Assembly: GCF_003119195.2 (NCBI RefSeq)
Contig: NZ_CP022260.1
Coordinates: forward strand, 279,501-343,500
Direction: 5' to 3'
Length of the DNA: 64,000 nucleotides
DNA from: Azospirillum baldaniorum
GTDB taxonomy: Bacteria; Pseudomonadota; Alphaproteobacteria; Azospirillales; Azospirillaceae
Position 1 is the first letter of the stretch; every line of letters starts with the position of its first letter. Under the pieces are notes generated by a model that saw nothing but the letters and a program-made list of their open reading frames with translations, did no database searches and had not been told where the DNA came from. The translations under genes and the position numbers were made by a program. Below, piece by piece: positions 8,346-16,002 of this stretch.

Positions 8346-10010
8346 ATGGCAGACCAAACTCAGAAACCATCCGACTCCCAGACCGTGCTCGGCCGCGACC
8401 GTTTCGTGGCCTTTGCCTTCGCGTCGGCCCATCTCCTGTTGGAGACCGATAATGAGGGCCGCATCGTCTTTGCGGCGGGCGCGCGATGCGGACTGACGGA
8501 CCGGCGCGCCGAGGACTTGGTCGGCTGTTCCCTGTTCGACCTTTTGCCGCCTGGGGAGCACACCTTCTTCCGCATGCTGCTGACGCGGCTGATCGACTCC
8601 GGAAAGCTCGACCCCACCCATGTCTTCCTGAAGACCGTCGCCGGGCAACCCTTTGCGATGCTGATGGGCGGATGCCGCCTGCCGAATTACGCGGATCGCT
8701 GCTTTCTGGGGTTCTCGATTGCCGCGCGGGTGTCAGGGCGGACCGTCGGCCGCTGCCTGTCCGACCTGAAATCCTTCGCAGAGAGCTTGGAAAGCCGCCT
8801 GTGCGCGGCGGGCGCGACCGAGCGGGGCCAGCGGCTGTCCCTGCTGGACATCGTCGGGCTTGCCGATCGGGACAACGCTCCTGAAATGCGCAACTCCCTG
8901 GAGGCTTATCTGCTTTCCGTTTCGACGGACGGGGACGCGGCGGTCCGCCTCAACGACGAGCGCTACGCCGTTCTCCACCGCGACGACCTGACGCGCGAGG
9001 AGATCATTCTCGACATCGGCCGCCTGCTGGCCCGACACGGTGCGGACGAACTGCGCGATGCCCTGCATGTCTGGCAAATCCCCGTGCAGGGTGGCGAAAT
9101 GCCGATGTCCGATGTCGCGCGGGCTCTGTCCTACACCCTGCATAAGTTCGCCGCCGAGGAACCCGGGGCTTTCGGCATCGCCGACATCAACGAGGCGGTG
9201 GTGGACATGCTCCACAACACGGTCGGCCGGGTTGCCCAGGTCCGGCGCATCCTGGAACAGCGTGACTTCCATCTGGCGTTCCAGCCCATCGTGAGTCTGG
9301 CGACGGGGAAGCTGCACCATGTCGAAGCCCTGATCCGGGTCGGCGATTGCGGCTCCCCCGCCGAGTTCATCGCCTTCGCCGAACGGATCGGGCTGATCTG
9401 CGATCTGGACCTTCTGGTCTGCCAAGCCGCCCTCGACGTGCTGAAGCAGGCGGAAGACCAGGGGCGTGCCGTGCCGGACATCGCCATCAACCTTTCGGCC
9501 GTGTCCCTGGCCAGCCCGCTGATCATCGAGCAACTTCAGGCGCTGCTCCGGCCACACCAGGGGCTCACCCGCAAGCTGCTGGTCGAGGTGACCGAGACGG
9601 CCACGGTCAACGACTTCCAAGGTTTGAACCGGGTTCTGGGGCACCTGCGCAAGCTCGGCCTGCGGATCTGCCTGGACGATGTCGGCAGCGGCACGACATC
9701 GTTCATGTCGCTCAACGAGCTGCGCGTGGATTACGCCAAGCTGGACGGCCGGATCGTGCAAGGGGCGCTGACCAACGGCCGTGATCTGACCATTCTGCGG
9801 TCCATCGTCGAGATTGCCCGCCATCTCGGCACCGACCTCGTTGCGGAGCAGATCGAAACCGAGGAGCAGCTTCGATACCTGCGCAAGCTCGGGGTCCGCT
9901 ACGGACAGGGCTACTTGTTCGGGAAGCCGTCGCCCGTCCTGCCCGGCTTTGACCTCGCAGCCCCCAGTCGGCCGTCGCGGAGAACCGGAGAGCGCGTGTC
10001 CTGGGAGTGA
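8346..10010 (+). CDS. PAS-EAL cyclic-di-GMP phosphodiesterase
   Basis: The product is 554 residues. ATG 8346 is chosen because GAAGGG lies about 7 bases upstream; in-frame starts at 8331 and 8340 also exist. Residues about 10-110 look like a PAS fold. An uncharacterised linker follows, then a C-terminal EAL domain (about 305-545). The signature appears as VEALIRV, and metal and substrate residues seem kept: NLS, EVTETA, CLDDVGSG (usual form DDFG), YAKLDG, AEQIETEEQL and GQGYLFGKP. No GGDEF domain is present. It should hydrolyse c-di-GMP and may couple the adjacent sensors to motility or biofilm control. Confidence 0.85.
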   Translation: MADQTQKPSDSQTVLGRDRFVAFAFASAHLLLETDNEGRIVFAAGARCGLTDRRAEDLVGCSLFDLLPPGEHTFFRMLLTRLIDSGKLDPTHVFLKTVAGQPFAMLMGGCRLPNYADRCFLGFSIAARVSGRTVGRCLSDLKSFAESLESRLCAAGATERGQRLSLLDIVGLADRDNAPEMRNSLEAYLLSVSTDGDAAVRLNDERYAVLHRDDLTREEIILDIGRLLARHGADELRDALHVWQIPVQGGEMPMSDVARALSYTLHKFAAEEPGAFGIADINEAVVDMLHNTVGRVAQVRRILEQRDFHLAFQPIVSLATGKLHHVEALIRVGDCGSPAEFIAFAERIGLICDLDLLVCQAALDVLKQAEDQGRAVPDIAINLSAVSLASPLIIEQLQALLRPHQGLTRKLLVEVTETATVNDFQGLNRVLGHLRKLGLRICLDDVGSGTTSFMSLNELRVDYAKLDGRIVQGALTNGRDLTILRSIVEIARHLGTDLVAEQIETEEQLRYLRKLGVRYGQGYLFGKPSPVLPGFDLAAPSRPSRRTGERVSWE

Positions 10011-10071
10011 GTGAATGAGCGCCTGTCGTTCGGATGCGGCATGTCCTTCAGCGTACGTGGGAGGGGGGCTC

Positions 10072-10239
10072 ATGGTCAGGATCGAGCTTCATATCGGGTC
10101 GTTTTCGGAGGATTGCTTTTACGCCATGGGGGAAATGCCGTTTTTGGACATGAAGGAACCGCTGGGACACCAAGGCGGCCTCTCCCATGCCGTCGCTCGG
10201 TTCAGCTTTGAAACATGGGAACATTTTTTGGCGAACTGA
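10072..10239 (+). CDS. Small hypothetical protein (55 aa)
   Basis: This short reading frame starts MVRIELHIGSF and contains two Cys/Met-rich stretches. It has a very strong Shine-Dalgarno (GGAGGGGGG) a few bases before the ATG, which is the main reason to list it. No family is recognised. It could be extended upstream to 10015. It may be an accidental frame in the intergenic DNA after the EAL gene. Confidence 0.35.
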   Translation: MVRIELHIGSFSEDCFYAMGEMPFLDMKEPLGHQGGLSHAVARFSFETWEHFLAN

Positions 10240-10513
10240 AGAAGGTGGCCCCAATGTTTGCTGCGGAACTCCGGTCCATGCGGGAGGCGGAGCGTAGGGC
10301 TTTCTTTGACAATCCCTCAGGGAAGGCTGTCTTGCGCATTCTTTGGAGGCATACGGATTTCGGCATGAGTTGCCGCGGCTGATGGGCCAGTCATATATTA
10401 TAATGAATATTGAATATTTCTTCCATTCATGGACTGTTTTGCCATACATGGAAAGTCTATATTGATAGTATCAAATATTATTTTATTTGTTCTTTCTAAG
10501 TGTGGGGTTGGCA
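10240..10513. promoter_or_regulatory. AT-rich upstream region of the LysR gene
   Basis: These 274 bases become strongly AT-rich from about 10390 to 10505 (for example tcatatattataatgaatat). LysR regulators commonly bind their own upstream region, but no target gene diverges from here. No T-N11-A box could be assigned with confidence. The composition contrasts with the flanking GC-rich genes and fits imported DNA. Confidence 0.3.
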
Positions 10514-11425
10514 ATGGAATTGCGGCAATTGCGTTATTTAAATATTCTGGCTGAAGCTGGCAGCTTTCATCGTGCTGCCCATTGGCTCGGCCTACGTCAA
10601 CCAGCGCTCAGCCAGTCGATCCGAGCATTGGAAATGGATATTGGTGTGCAACTGGTGACACGTACCAGTTCAGGCAGCCGCTTGACGGCCGCCGGCAGCG
10701 CCTTCTTGAGCGAAGCACAACGCATTCTTGCTGCTTTGGATGCGGCGGCCGTCATTGCTCGGACCACAGCAAGCAGAGGAAGCGCACCGATGCGTCTCGG
10801 TATAGCCGCTGACGCTGCCACAGGATGGATGGCAAAGACGCTTCAAGCATTCCTACACGGAGATCCGGAATATGGTTTGGTTGTCTATGGTGGCTCCCTC
10901 CAAAATCTTCTGGCCATGCTCGATAACGGGCATTTAGATTTATGTCTAATCCCGTTTTTAGATCCTGTTGGCAATGCAACGACTGAGCCGTTATGGCGAG
11001 AAGATGTTCATCTTGCATTGCCGGCTACTCATCCGTTGGCGGCGGAGCCGTCCGTCGATGTTCGTCGCCTGGCTGACGAACTTCTACTCGTCGGATCCGT
11101 GGAGTACGATAGTATGGCAGCCAGATTGCTGCTTGATGCTTGCTATTCAGTAGGTGTCAAGCCGCGCATCACCACAGCTCTTCCCCACCAGGAAGTTCGG
11201 CTGGCGTTGGTGGCGGCTGGCTTTGGCATCGCTGTGCTGCCTGCTTCCAACCAATCCCTTGTAACTGCGATCGGAATCACCAGTCGTCCGTTGACGCCAC
11301 CGCTGGTTATGACTATCGCCGCTGTTTGGCCGGCAACTGGTCTAGTTCCATCTGCTCAACATTTTATTAAGGTCGCACGTTCGTTCGAAACAGGTCCTAG
11401 GATTGATGGGGGTGCAGGGTTGTGA
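10514..11425 (+). CDS. LysR-family transcriptional regulator
   Basis: The product is 303 residues, the normal LysR length. It starts MELRQLRYLNILAEAGSFHR, an N-terminal winged helix-turn-helix with the family signature RAAHWLGLRQPALSQSIRAL. A periplasmic-binding-protein-like effector domain follows from about residue 90. The longer in-frame start at 10487 only adds unlikely residues. Codon use is visibly less GC-rich than in the neighbours. The gene sits between the signalling block and an integrase, so it may be cargo of an integrated element. Its regulon and inducer are unknown. Confidence 0.9.
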   Translation: MELRQLRYLNILAEAGSFHRAAHWLGLRQPALSQSIRALEMDIGVQLVTRTSSGSRLTAAGSAFLSEAQRILAALDAAAVIARTTASRGSAPMRLGIAADAATGWMAKTLQAFLHGDPEYGLVVYGGSLQNLLAMLDNGHLDLCLIPFLDPVGNATTEPLWREDVHLALPATHPLAAEPSVDVRRLADELLLVGSVEYDSMAARLLLDACYSVGVKPRITTALPHQEVRLALVAAGFGIAVLPASNQSLVTAIGITSRPLTPPLVMTIAAVWPATGLVPSAQHFIKVARSFETGPRIDGGAGL

Positions 11426-11473
11426 ATGAGGGCGCTTTATTCTCATGATGGTGCTCAGGATTGACTGATTCAA

Positions 11474-12646
11474 TTAGCTTTGATGTGTGGCCATTCTGAG
11501 AGGGTGGGCGAGGGCGCTTGCGATAGCATCCGCTACTTTGTCGGCTGCAGCTTTGATCGGATCGGTCTTCAGGTGAGCATACCGGGCGGTCGTCTGAACC
11601 TGGGTATGTCCCAGCAGGCGGCCGATCATCGGCAGGTCCTCGCCGAGTTGTAGCGCGTCGGAGGCGAAAGAATGCCGCAGGTCGTGGATGCGCACATCCT
11701 CCAGCTTGGCGCGCTTGCGCAGCCGGCGCCAGGGACGCTGCATATCGGTCAGATGCTGGCCTTCTATTCGGCCGGTGATGACATAGGGGTTGTCTGTCAC
11801 CTTGGGGATGTCCTTGAGCACCTCGACGGCGGCTTTCCCGATCGTCACCAGTTTTGCCCCGGTCTTGGAGTCAGGCAACCGGAGCACACCGGCGTTGAGA
11901 TCGACGTAGTCCCATTTGAGCGTCTGGATCTCGCTGAGGCGGCAGCCTGTCAGAAGGAGAAGGTGGATGCAGTTGACCGCTTCCGGTTCGGAAGTGGATT
12001 TGCGCAGCACCTTGCCAAGGCGGGCGAGTTCATCCGGTGTGAGGTAGCGTTCGCGCTTGACCTCCTTGTAGCGCTTCACCTTCCAGCACGGATTGACGCC
12101 ATCGGTCCGGACGCCCCAGGTGTGGGCAACGGTGAACATGACGGAGAGAACGCCCAGGGTGCGGTTGGCCTGATAAGGGGTAGCTTTCAGGGATTGGTGA
12201 AGCTCGACCACCTCGGCGCGGCTCACATCGATGATGCGGTGGCTGCCGAGCTTGGGGTTGATGAACAGTTCGATGGAGCGTTTGTATTCGGCCCGGGTCG
12301 TCGGCTTGCAGTGGGAGGCGACGTGGTCCTCCAGGAAGCGCTTGCCGAATTCCTTCATGGTGGGGGATGCCTTGCGCCGGTCGCGCTCGGACGCTGGGTC
12401 GCTGCCGCGCCGCACATCGGACAGGTGCTTCATGGCCTCGGTCCGGGCGACGTCGGGCGTCAGGACGCCGTGGGGGCCGATGTTGACGCGGCGCAGGCGG
12501 CCGCCGGCCCGAAACTGGGCCAGATACATCTTCCGGCCGGAGGGATAGATGCGCAGTCCGAAGCCCTTCAGCTCTTCGTCCCAAAGGAAGAATTCCTGCT
12601 CGCCGGGGACGGCGGCATCGACGGACCGTTTCGTGATCTTGGTCAT
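11474..12646 (-). CDS. Tyrosine-recombinase integrase (P4/prophage type)
   Basis: The product is 390 residues from the ATG at 12646 (MTKITKRSVDAAVPG); a frame extension to 12682 is unlikely. The N-terminal part is a DUF4102-type arm-binding domain (FFLWDEELKGFGLRIYPSG). A core-binding domain follows, then the catalytic domain with R in TGCRLSEI, HxxR in HDLRHSFAS, H in LLGHTQVQTT and the nucleophile Tyr in TARYAHL. It appears intact. Such integrases insert elements into tRNA 3' ends; a tRNA-Met 3' fragment lies about 190 bases behind its start, fitting an attachment site. Confidence 0.92.
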   Translation of the reverse strand: MTKITKRSVDAAVPGEQEFFLWDEELKGFGLRIYPSGRKMYLAQFRAGGRLRRVNIGPHGVLTPDVARTEAMKHLSDVRRGSDPASERDRRKASPTMKEFGKRFLEDHVASHCKPTTRAEYKRSIELFINPKLGSHRIIDVSRAEVVELHQSLKATPYQANRTLGVLSVMFTVAHTWGVRTDGVNPCWKVKRYKEVKRERYLTPDELARLGKVLRKSTSEPEAVNCIHLLLLTGCRLSEIQTLKWDYVDLNAGVLRLPDSKTGAKLVTIGKAAVEVLKDIPKVTDNPYVITGRIEGQHLTDMQRPWRRLRKRAKLEDVRIHDLRHSFASDALQLGEDLPMIGRLLGHTQVQTTARYAHLKTDPIKAAADKVADAIASALAHPLRMATHQS

Positions 12647-12835
12647 GGAGCACCCCACGAGCGCCGGAATCTCCGGAATCAAATCGGAATCACTTGGGAG
12701 GAAATGAGAGCGTCTCCGATGAAGCTGTAGCGTAGTTTGCCTTCCAAAAAAACGTCAATAGTAACAGAGTATTATAGCGCAATCGGATGTTCTGTCGTGG
12801 TGCCGGAAATGTGTGAGGAGGGGCTTGAAAACGAA

Positions 12836-12881
<46 letters not shown>

Positions 12882-12896
12882 CTTTACTGGCTCGGC

Positions 12897-12927
12897 AAGG
12901 CCGGCCCCGGAGACGGGGCCGGCCTTT
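12897..12927 (+). terminator. Rho-independent-type hairpin after the tRNA fragment
   Basis: A perfect 12-base stem (12897-12908 with 12915-12926) encloses a 6-base loop (ggagac) and ends in TTT. It lies 17 bases after the tRNA CCA end. It is probably the native terminator of the original tRNA gene, which supports the view that the right side of the att site is host DNA. Confidence 0.7.
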
Positions 12928-12930
12928 CGC

Positions 12931-13287
12931 GTTTCCAGGCCACGGATCCGGGCAAGGCCCCTCATCGAGCCGCTTCCCACGCTGCGCAGCCCGCGACGCG
13001 ACAGGGGCTGGCTCCGGAACGCCTCTCCGATCCGAAGCCGGATTCCGTTCCTTGCCAGCGGTAGCGCAGACCGGCGCTCAGCGTGTGGCCGGTGGCGTCC
13101 CTGCGCAGGTCGGCATTACAGCTGAGTACCTCGATAAACCGCCCTTACGAGTGGGTTCATGCCGATAAGAGGCCGTGCGGGTGGAAAACGGCGTATTTCA
13201 GGGGATGAACTCTCGGTTTTTGCGGAAAAGCCCGAAATATGCAGCGTTTTCGACGCTATATGAGCGCAGTTCGCCCCTCAGGCCAGA
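12931..13287. other. Intergenic stretch, possible decayed gene fragment
   Basis: No intact gene is seen. On the minus strand, about 13120 down to 12960 reads NADLRRDATGHTLSAGLRYR followed by W and a stop after about 30 more residues. That resembles the last strand of an outer-membrane beta-barrel, but no start or upstream part remains. It may be a scar of a lost gene; the resemblance is weak. Confidence 0.2.
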
Positions 13288-13719
13288 TCAGGCGACGGAA
13301 ATTGAGGAGAGGTTGGCGAGGCCGATCTTCACCGTCGCGCGGGCGAGGCCGGTGGTGCGGATGAATAGCCTTATGCGCGCCTTCTGTTCGGCGACGACAT
13401 GCTCGACGGCCAAGCGTACCGCTGATCGGGCACGGTTGGCACGCTGGTGCGGCCCCGGCATCGGGCGGCCCTTCGGCTTGCGGAAATGCACCATGCTGCG
13501 GCGACCCGCCGCCGTGATGGCCGCCTCATTGGCTTTCGAGCGGTAGGAACTGTCTGCCCACACCCGGCGGTCGAAGGCGTACCGGTTGAGCAGACCCGGC
13601 AACTGGGCGCCATCGTGCCGCGCCGCGTTGGTGACGATGAAGCGCCGAATCAGGCGAAACCACCGGTCGATGGTGATGTGCGACTTGTAGCCAAAGGCCG
13701 GGATCAGCAGCCACTACAC
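13288..13719 (-). pseudogene. IS5-family transposase, C-terminal half (split by IS256 element)
   Basis: The minus strand encodes RRVWADSSYRSKANEAAITA, HFRKPKGRPMPGPHQRANRA, VEHVVAEQKARIRLFIRTTG and ARATVKIGLANL, the conserved C-terminal half of a different IS5-group transposase. A further piece (IPAFGYKSHITIDRWFRLIR) continues in another frame up to 13711. The C-terminus is cut right after KIGLANL. The other half lies at 15041-15431, beyond the inserted IS256-family element. Confidence 0.85.
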
Positions 13720-15040
13720 GGGAGTGTCCGGAATTTCGTGCTCGGCGGGGTTATCCTGAAGCGAAAGGAGCCCCTGCATGGCACGACGCAAAGAGCCGGT
13801 CATCCCGGACGCAATCCTCGACCAGCTGTTGGCCGGTGCTGACGCCAAGACGGCGTTCGATCCGAACGGCCTGCTCGACCAATTGAAGAAGGCGCTGACG
13901 GAGCGGGCGCTGAAGGCGGAGTTGGATCATCACCTGGCCGGTGACGAGAGTGGCAACCGGCGCAACGGCTACGGCCGCAAGACGGTGCTGACCGAGCGTG
14001 GGTCGATGGACCTGTCCATTCCACGCGACCGGACGGGCACGTTCGACCCGGCGCTGATCGCCAAGTACCAACGGCGCTTCCCCGGCTTCGACGAGAAGAT
14101 CATCTCGATGTACGCGCGAGGCATGTCGACGCGGGAGATCACCGGGCATCTGCGGGAACTCTATGGCATCGAGGTCTCGGCCGACCTGATCTCCACGGTG
14201 ACGGACGCGGTGATCGAGGAGGTGACGACGTGGCAGAACCGGCCCCTGGAGGCGATCTACCCGCTGGTGTTCCTGGATGCCATCCGGGTCAAGATCCGGG
14301 ACGAAGGCCTGGTGCGCAACAAGGCCATCCATGTGGCCATCGGCGTGCGCGCCGACGGCGCCAAGGAGGTGCTGGGCCTGTGGATCGAGCAGAACGAAGG
14401 CGCCAAGTTCTGGCTGCGCGTGCTGAACGAGCTGAGGAACCGGGGCGTCGAGGACATCCTGCTGGCCGTGGTCGACGGGCTGAAGGGCTTTCCCGAGGCG
14501 ATCGCCGCCGCCTATCCCGAAACCATCGTCCAGACCTGCATCGTCCACCTGTTGCGCCACAGCATGGAGTTCGCGTCCTGGAAGGAGCGCAAGACCATCG
14601 CCGCCGCGCTGAAGACGGTCTACGACGCCGTCGACGACAAGGCCGCCGAGGCGGCCCTGACCGCCTTCGAGGACGGACCCTGGGGTGAAAAGTACGCGGC
14701 CATCGGCAAGGCGTGGCGACGGGCGTGGCAGGAGGTCATTCCCTTCTTCGCCTTCCCCCGCGAGGTCCGGCGCATCCTCTACACCACCAATGCCATCGAG
14801 GCTTTGAACTCGAAGCTGCGCCGGGCGGTGCGCGCCAGGGGCCACTTCCCCAATGACGAGGCGGCCCTGAAGCTCCTGTTTCTCGTCTTGAACCGCGCCG
14901 AGAAAGACTGGAAGATGCCGCCGCGCGAATGGACGGCCGCCAAGGCGCAGATGGCCGTCATCTTCGGCGAGCGGTTCGCAAAGGCGATGAACGCCTGATA
15001 CTCAACCCGCCCCGCCGAGCACGAAATTCCGGACACTCCC
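13720..15040 (+). mobile_element. Intact IS256-family insertion sequence
   Basis: The element is 1321 bases with perfect 31-base terminal inverted repeats (13720-13750 and 15010-15040, beginning gggagtgtccgg). It is flanked by a 9-base direct repeat ccactacac at 13711-13719 and 15041-15049, the target-site duplication. It holds a single full-length transposase gene and sits inside a broken IS5-family transposase. Exact ends and an intact duplication indicate a fairly recent insertion. Confidence 0.95.
13778..14998 (+). CDS. IS256-family (mutator-type) transposase
   Basis: The product is 406 residues, full length for the family, with AAAGGAG about 8 bases before the ATG. Recognisable blocks are RNGYGRKTVLTERGSMDLSI, ALIAKYQRRFPGFDEKIISM, YARGMSTREITGHLRELYGI, VFLDAIRVKIRDEGLVRNKA (first catalytic Asp region), VVDGLKGFPEAIAAAYPE (second Asp) and FFAFPREVRRILYTTNAIEA with the downstream Glu region. 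No stop or frameshift interrupts it, so it is probably active. It catalyses movement of the surrounding IS. Confidence 0.95.
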   Translation: MARRKEPVIPDAILDQLLAGADAKTAFDPNGLLDQLKKALTERALKAELDHHLAGDESGNRRNGYGRKTVLTERGSMDLSIPRDRTGTFDPALIAKYQRRFPGFDEKIISMYARGMSTREITGHLRELYGIEVSADLISTVTDAVIEEVTTWQNRPLEAIYPLVFLDAIRVKIRDEGLVRNKAIHVAIGVRADGAKEVLGLWIEQNEGAKFWLRVLNELRNRGVEDILLAVVDGLKGFPEAIAAAYPETIVQTCIVHLLRHSMEFASWKERKTIAAALKTVYDAVDDKAAEAALTAFEDGPWGEKYAAIGKAWRRAWQEVIPFFAFPREVRRILYTTNAIEALNSKLRRAVRARGHFPNDEAALKLLFLVLNRAEKDWKMPPREWTAAKAQMAVIFGERFAKAMNA

Positions 15041-15431
15041 CCACTACACGAGGCGTGTCTCGGCGCTGTCGAGCGCTGAACCCTGCTTCGCCTCGACCCG
15101 CCCTCGTTTCTCCGTCCAGCGCGCCTGCGTGTCCTTTTGGCGCTTCTCCTCCTGGGGCAGCCGCTGCCGGGGCGCCTCCACGATGGAGGCGCCGATGATC
15201 TGGCCACCCAGCGCGAAGCAGCCGCGCTCCTTCAGGTCCGCGCCGAAGCGGGCGAACAGCGCTTCCATCGCTCTCGCCGTCACCAGCGCCTCGCGGAGCA
15301 ACCAGATCGTCGTGTGGTTCGGAAACCGGTCGCCCAATCCCAAGCCCGAGGAACCGCATGAACGACAGTCGGTCGCGCCCCTGATACTCGGTCTGCTTGT
15401 CCGACAGACCGTACAGAGCCTGCAGCACCAA
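15041..15431 (-). pseudogene. IS5-family transposase, N-terminal part (split by IS256 element)
   Basis: The minus strand reads LVLQALYGLSDKQTEYQGRD and RLSFMRFLGLG, then after a frameshift GDRFPNHTTIWLLREALV, ALFARFGADLKERGCFALGG and ASIVEAPRQRLPQEEKRQKD. These are consecutive blocks of the IS5-group transposase whose C-terminal half is at 13288-13719. The usual first 50 or so residues are missing beyond 15431, and a short internal deletion follows QEEK. The gene was already decaying and is now interrupted by the IS256 element. Confidence 0.85.
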
Positions 15432-16002
15432 CTCGCGTTCACGGGCGTATGATCGAAGTATTCGGTTCATCACCGGTCCGGCGCCTGATTTCGCAACCAA
15501 GGTTGCCGTGGCGGTGGCAAATCCGGCTTTCCATCCCACGAGATTGCTGACGGAACATCGAAGGGGGCCGACTCGCCGCCCTTGTCCTTATCGGACGGTA
15601 TCCGTTCACACGTCCGCAAGCGTTGGCTCGGTTCGAAAAAACCGACACGAGTTCGGTCTGGCCTGCCAATGAGGCTGACTGGTCGGCTGGCAACCTTCCA
15701 GAAAGAGTCATTGTACGTTCCGTCTGGGGGCGATCCTACATTCTAAAAACCTTTGGTTTTCAATTCAATCCGCCAGAGAAATTTTCCCGTGTGGAGTATC
15801 CCTTTGCACCCGATATACATGCACGCTCTCGGCACGTAAGAAACTATTGGGAACATATGGATTTGTACGGGTGTATCTCAGCGCATCCGGCCAATAACGC
15901 GATACGGACGCTCCTATATACCAATAATTAGCTCTTGATCATGTATTGATCCATCTGGGACCGGTGCGCGTGCCGGCCGCGTGACGTGAGGGCTGAAAGA
16001 CC
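15432..16002. promoter_or_regulatory. Upstream region of the giant adhesin gene
   Basis: These 571 bases hold no gene that can be supported. The stretch 15720-15950 is AT-richer than its surroundings and probably contains the promoter of the 12-kb gene that starts at 16003. A possible frame at 15623-15931 encodes no recognisable protein and is not called. No terminal repeat of the upstream IS5 remnant is identifiable. Confidence 0.3.

Noticed and set aside
15623..15931. A 102-codon plus-strand frame before the giant gene
   Set aside because: No Shine-Dalgarno, no family resemblance and mixed composition; more likely intergenic DNA.
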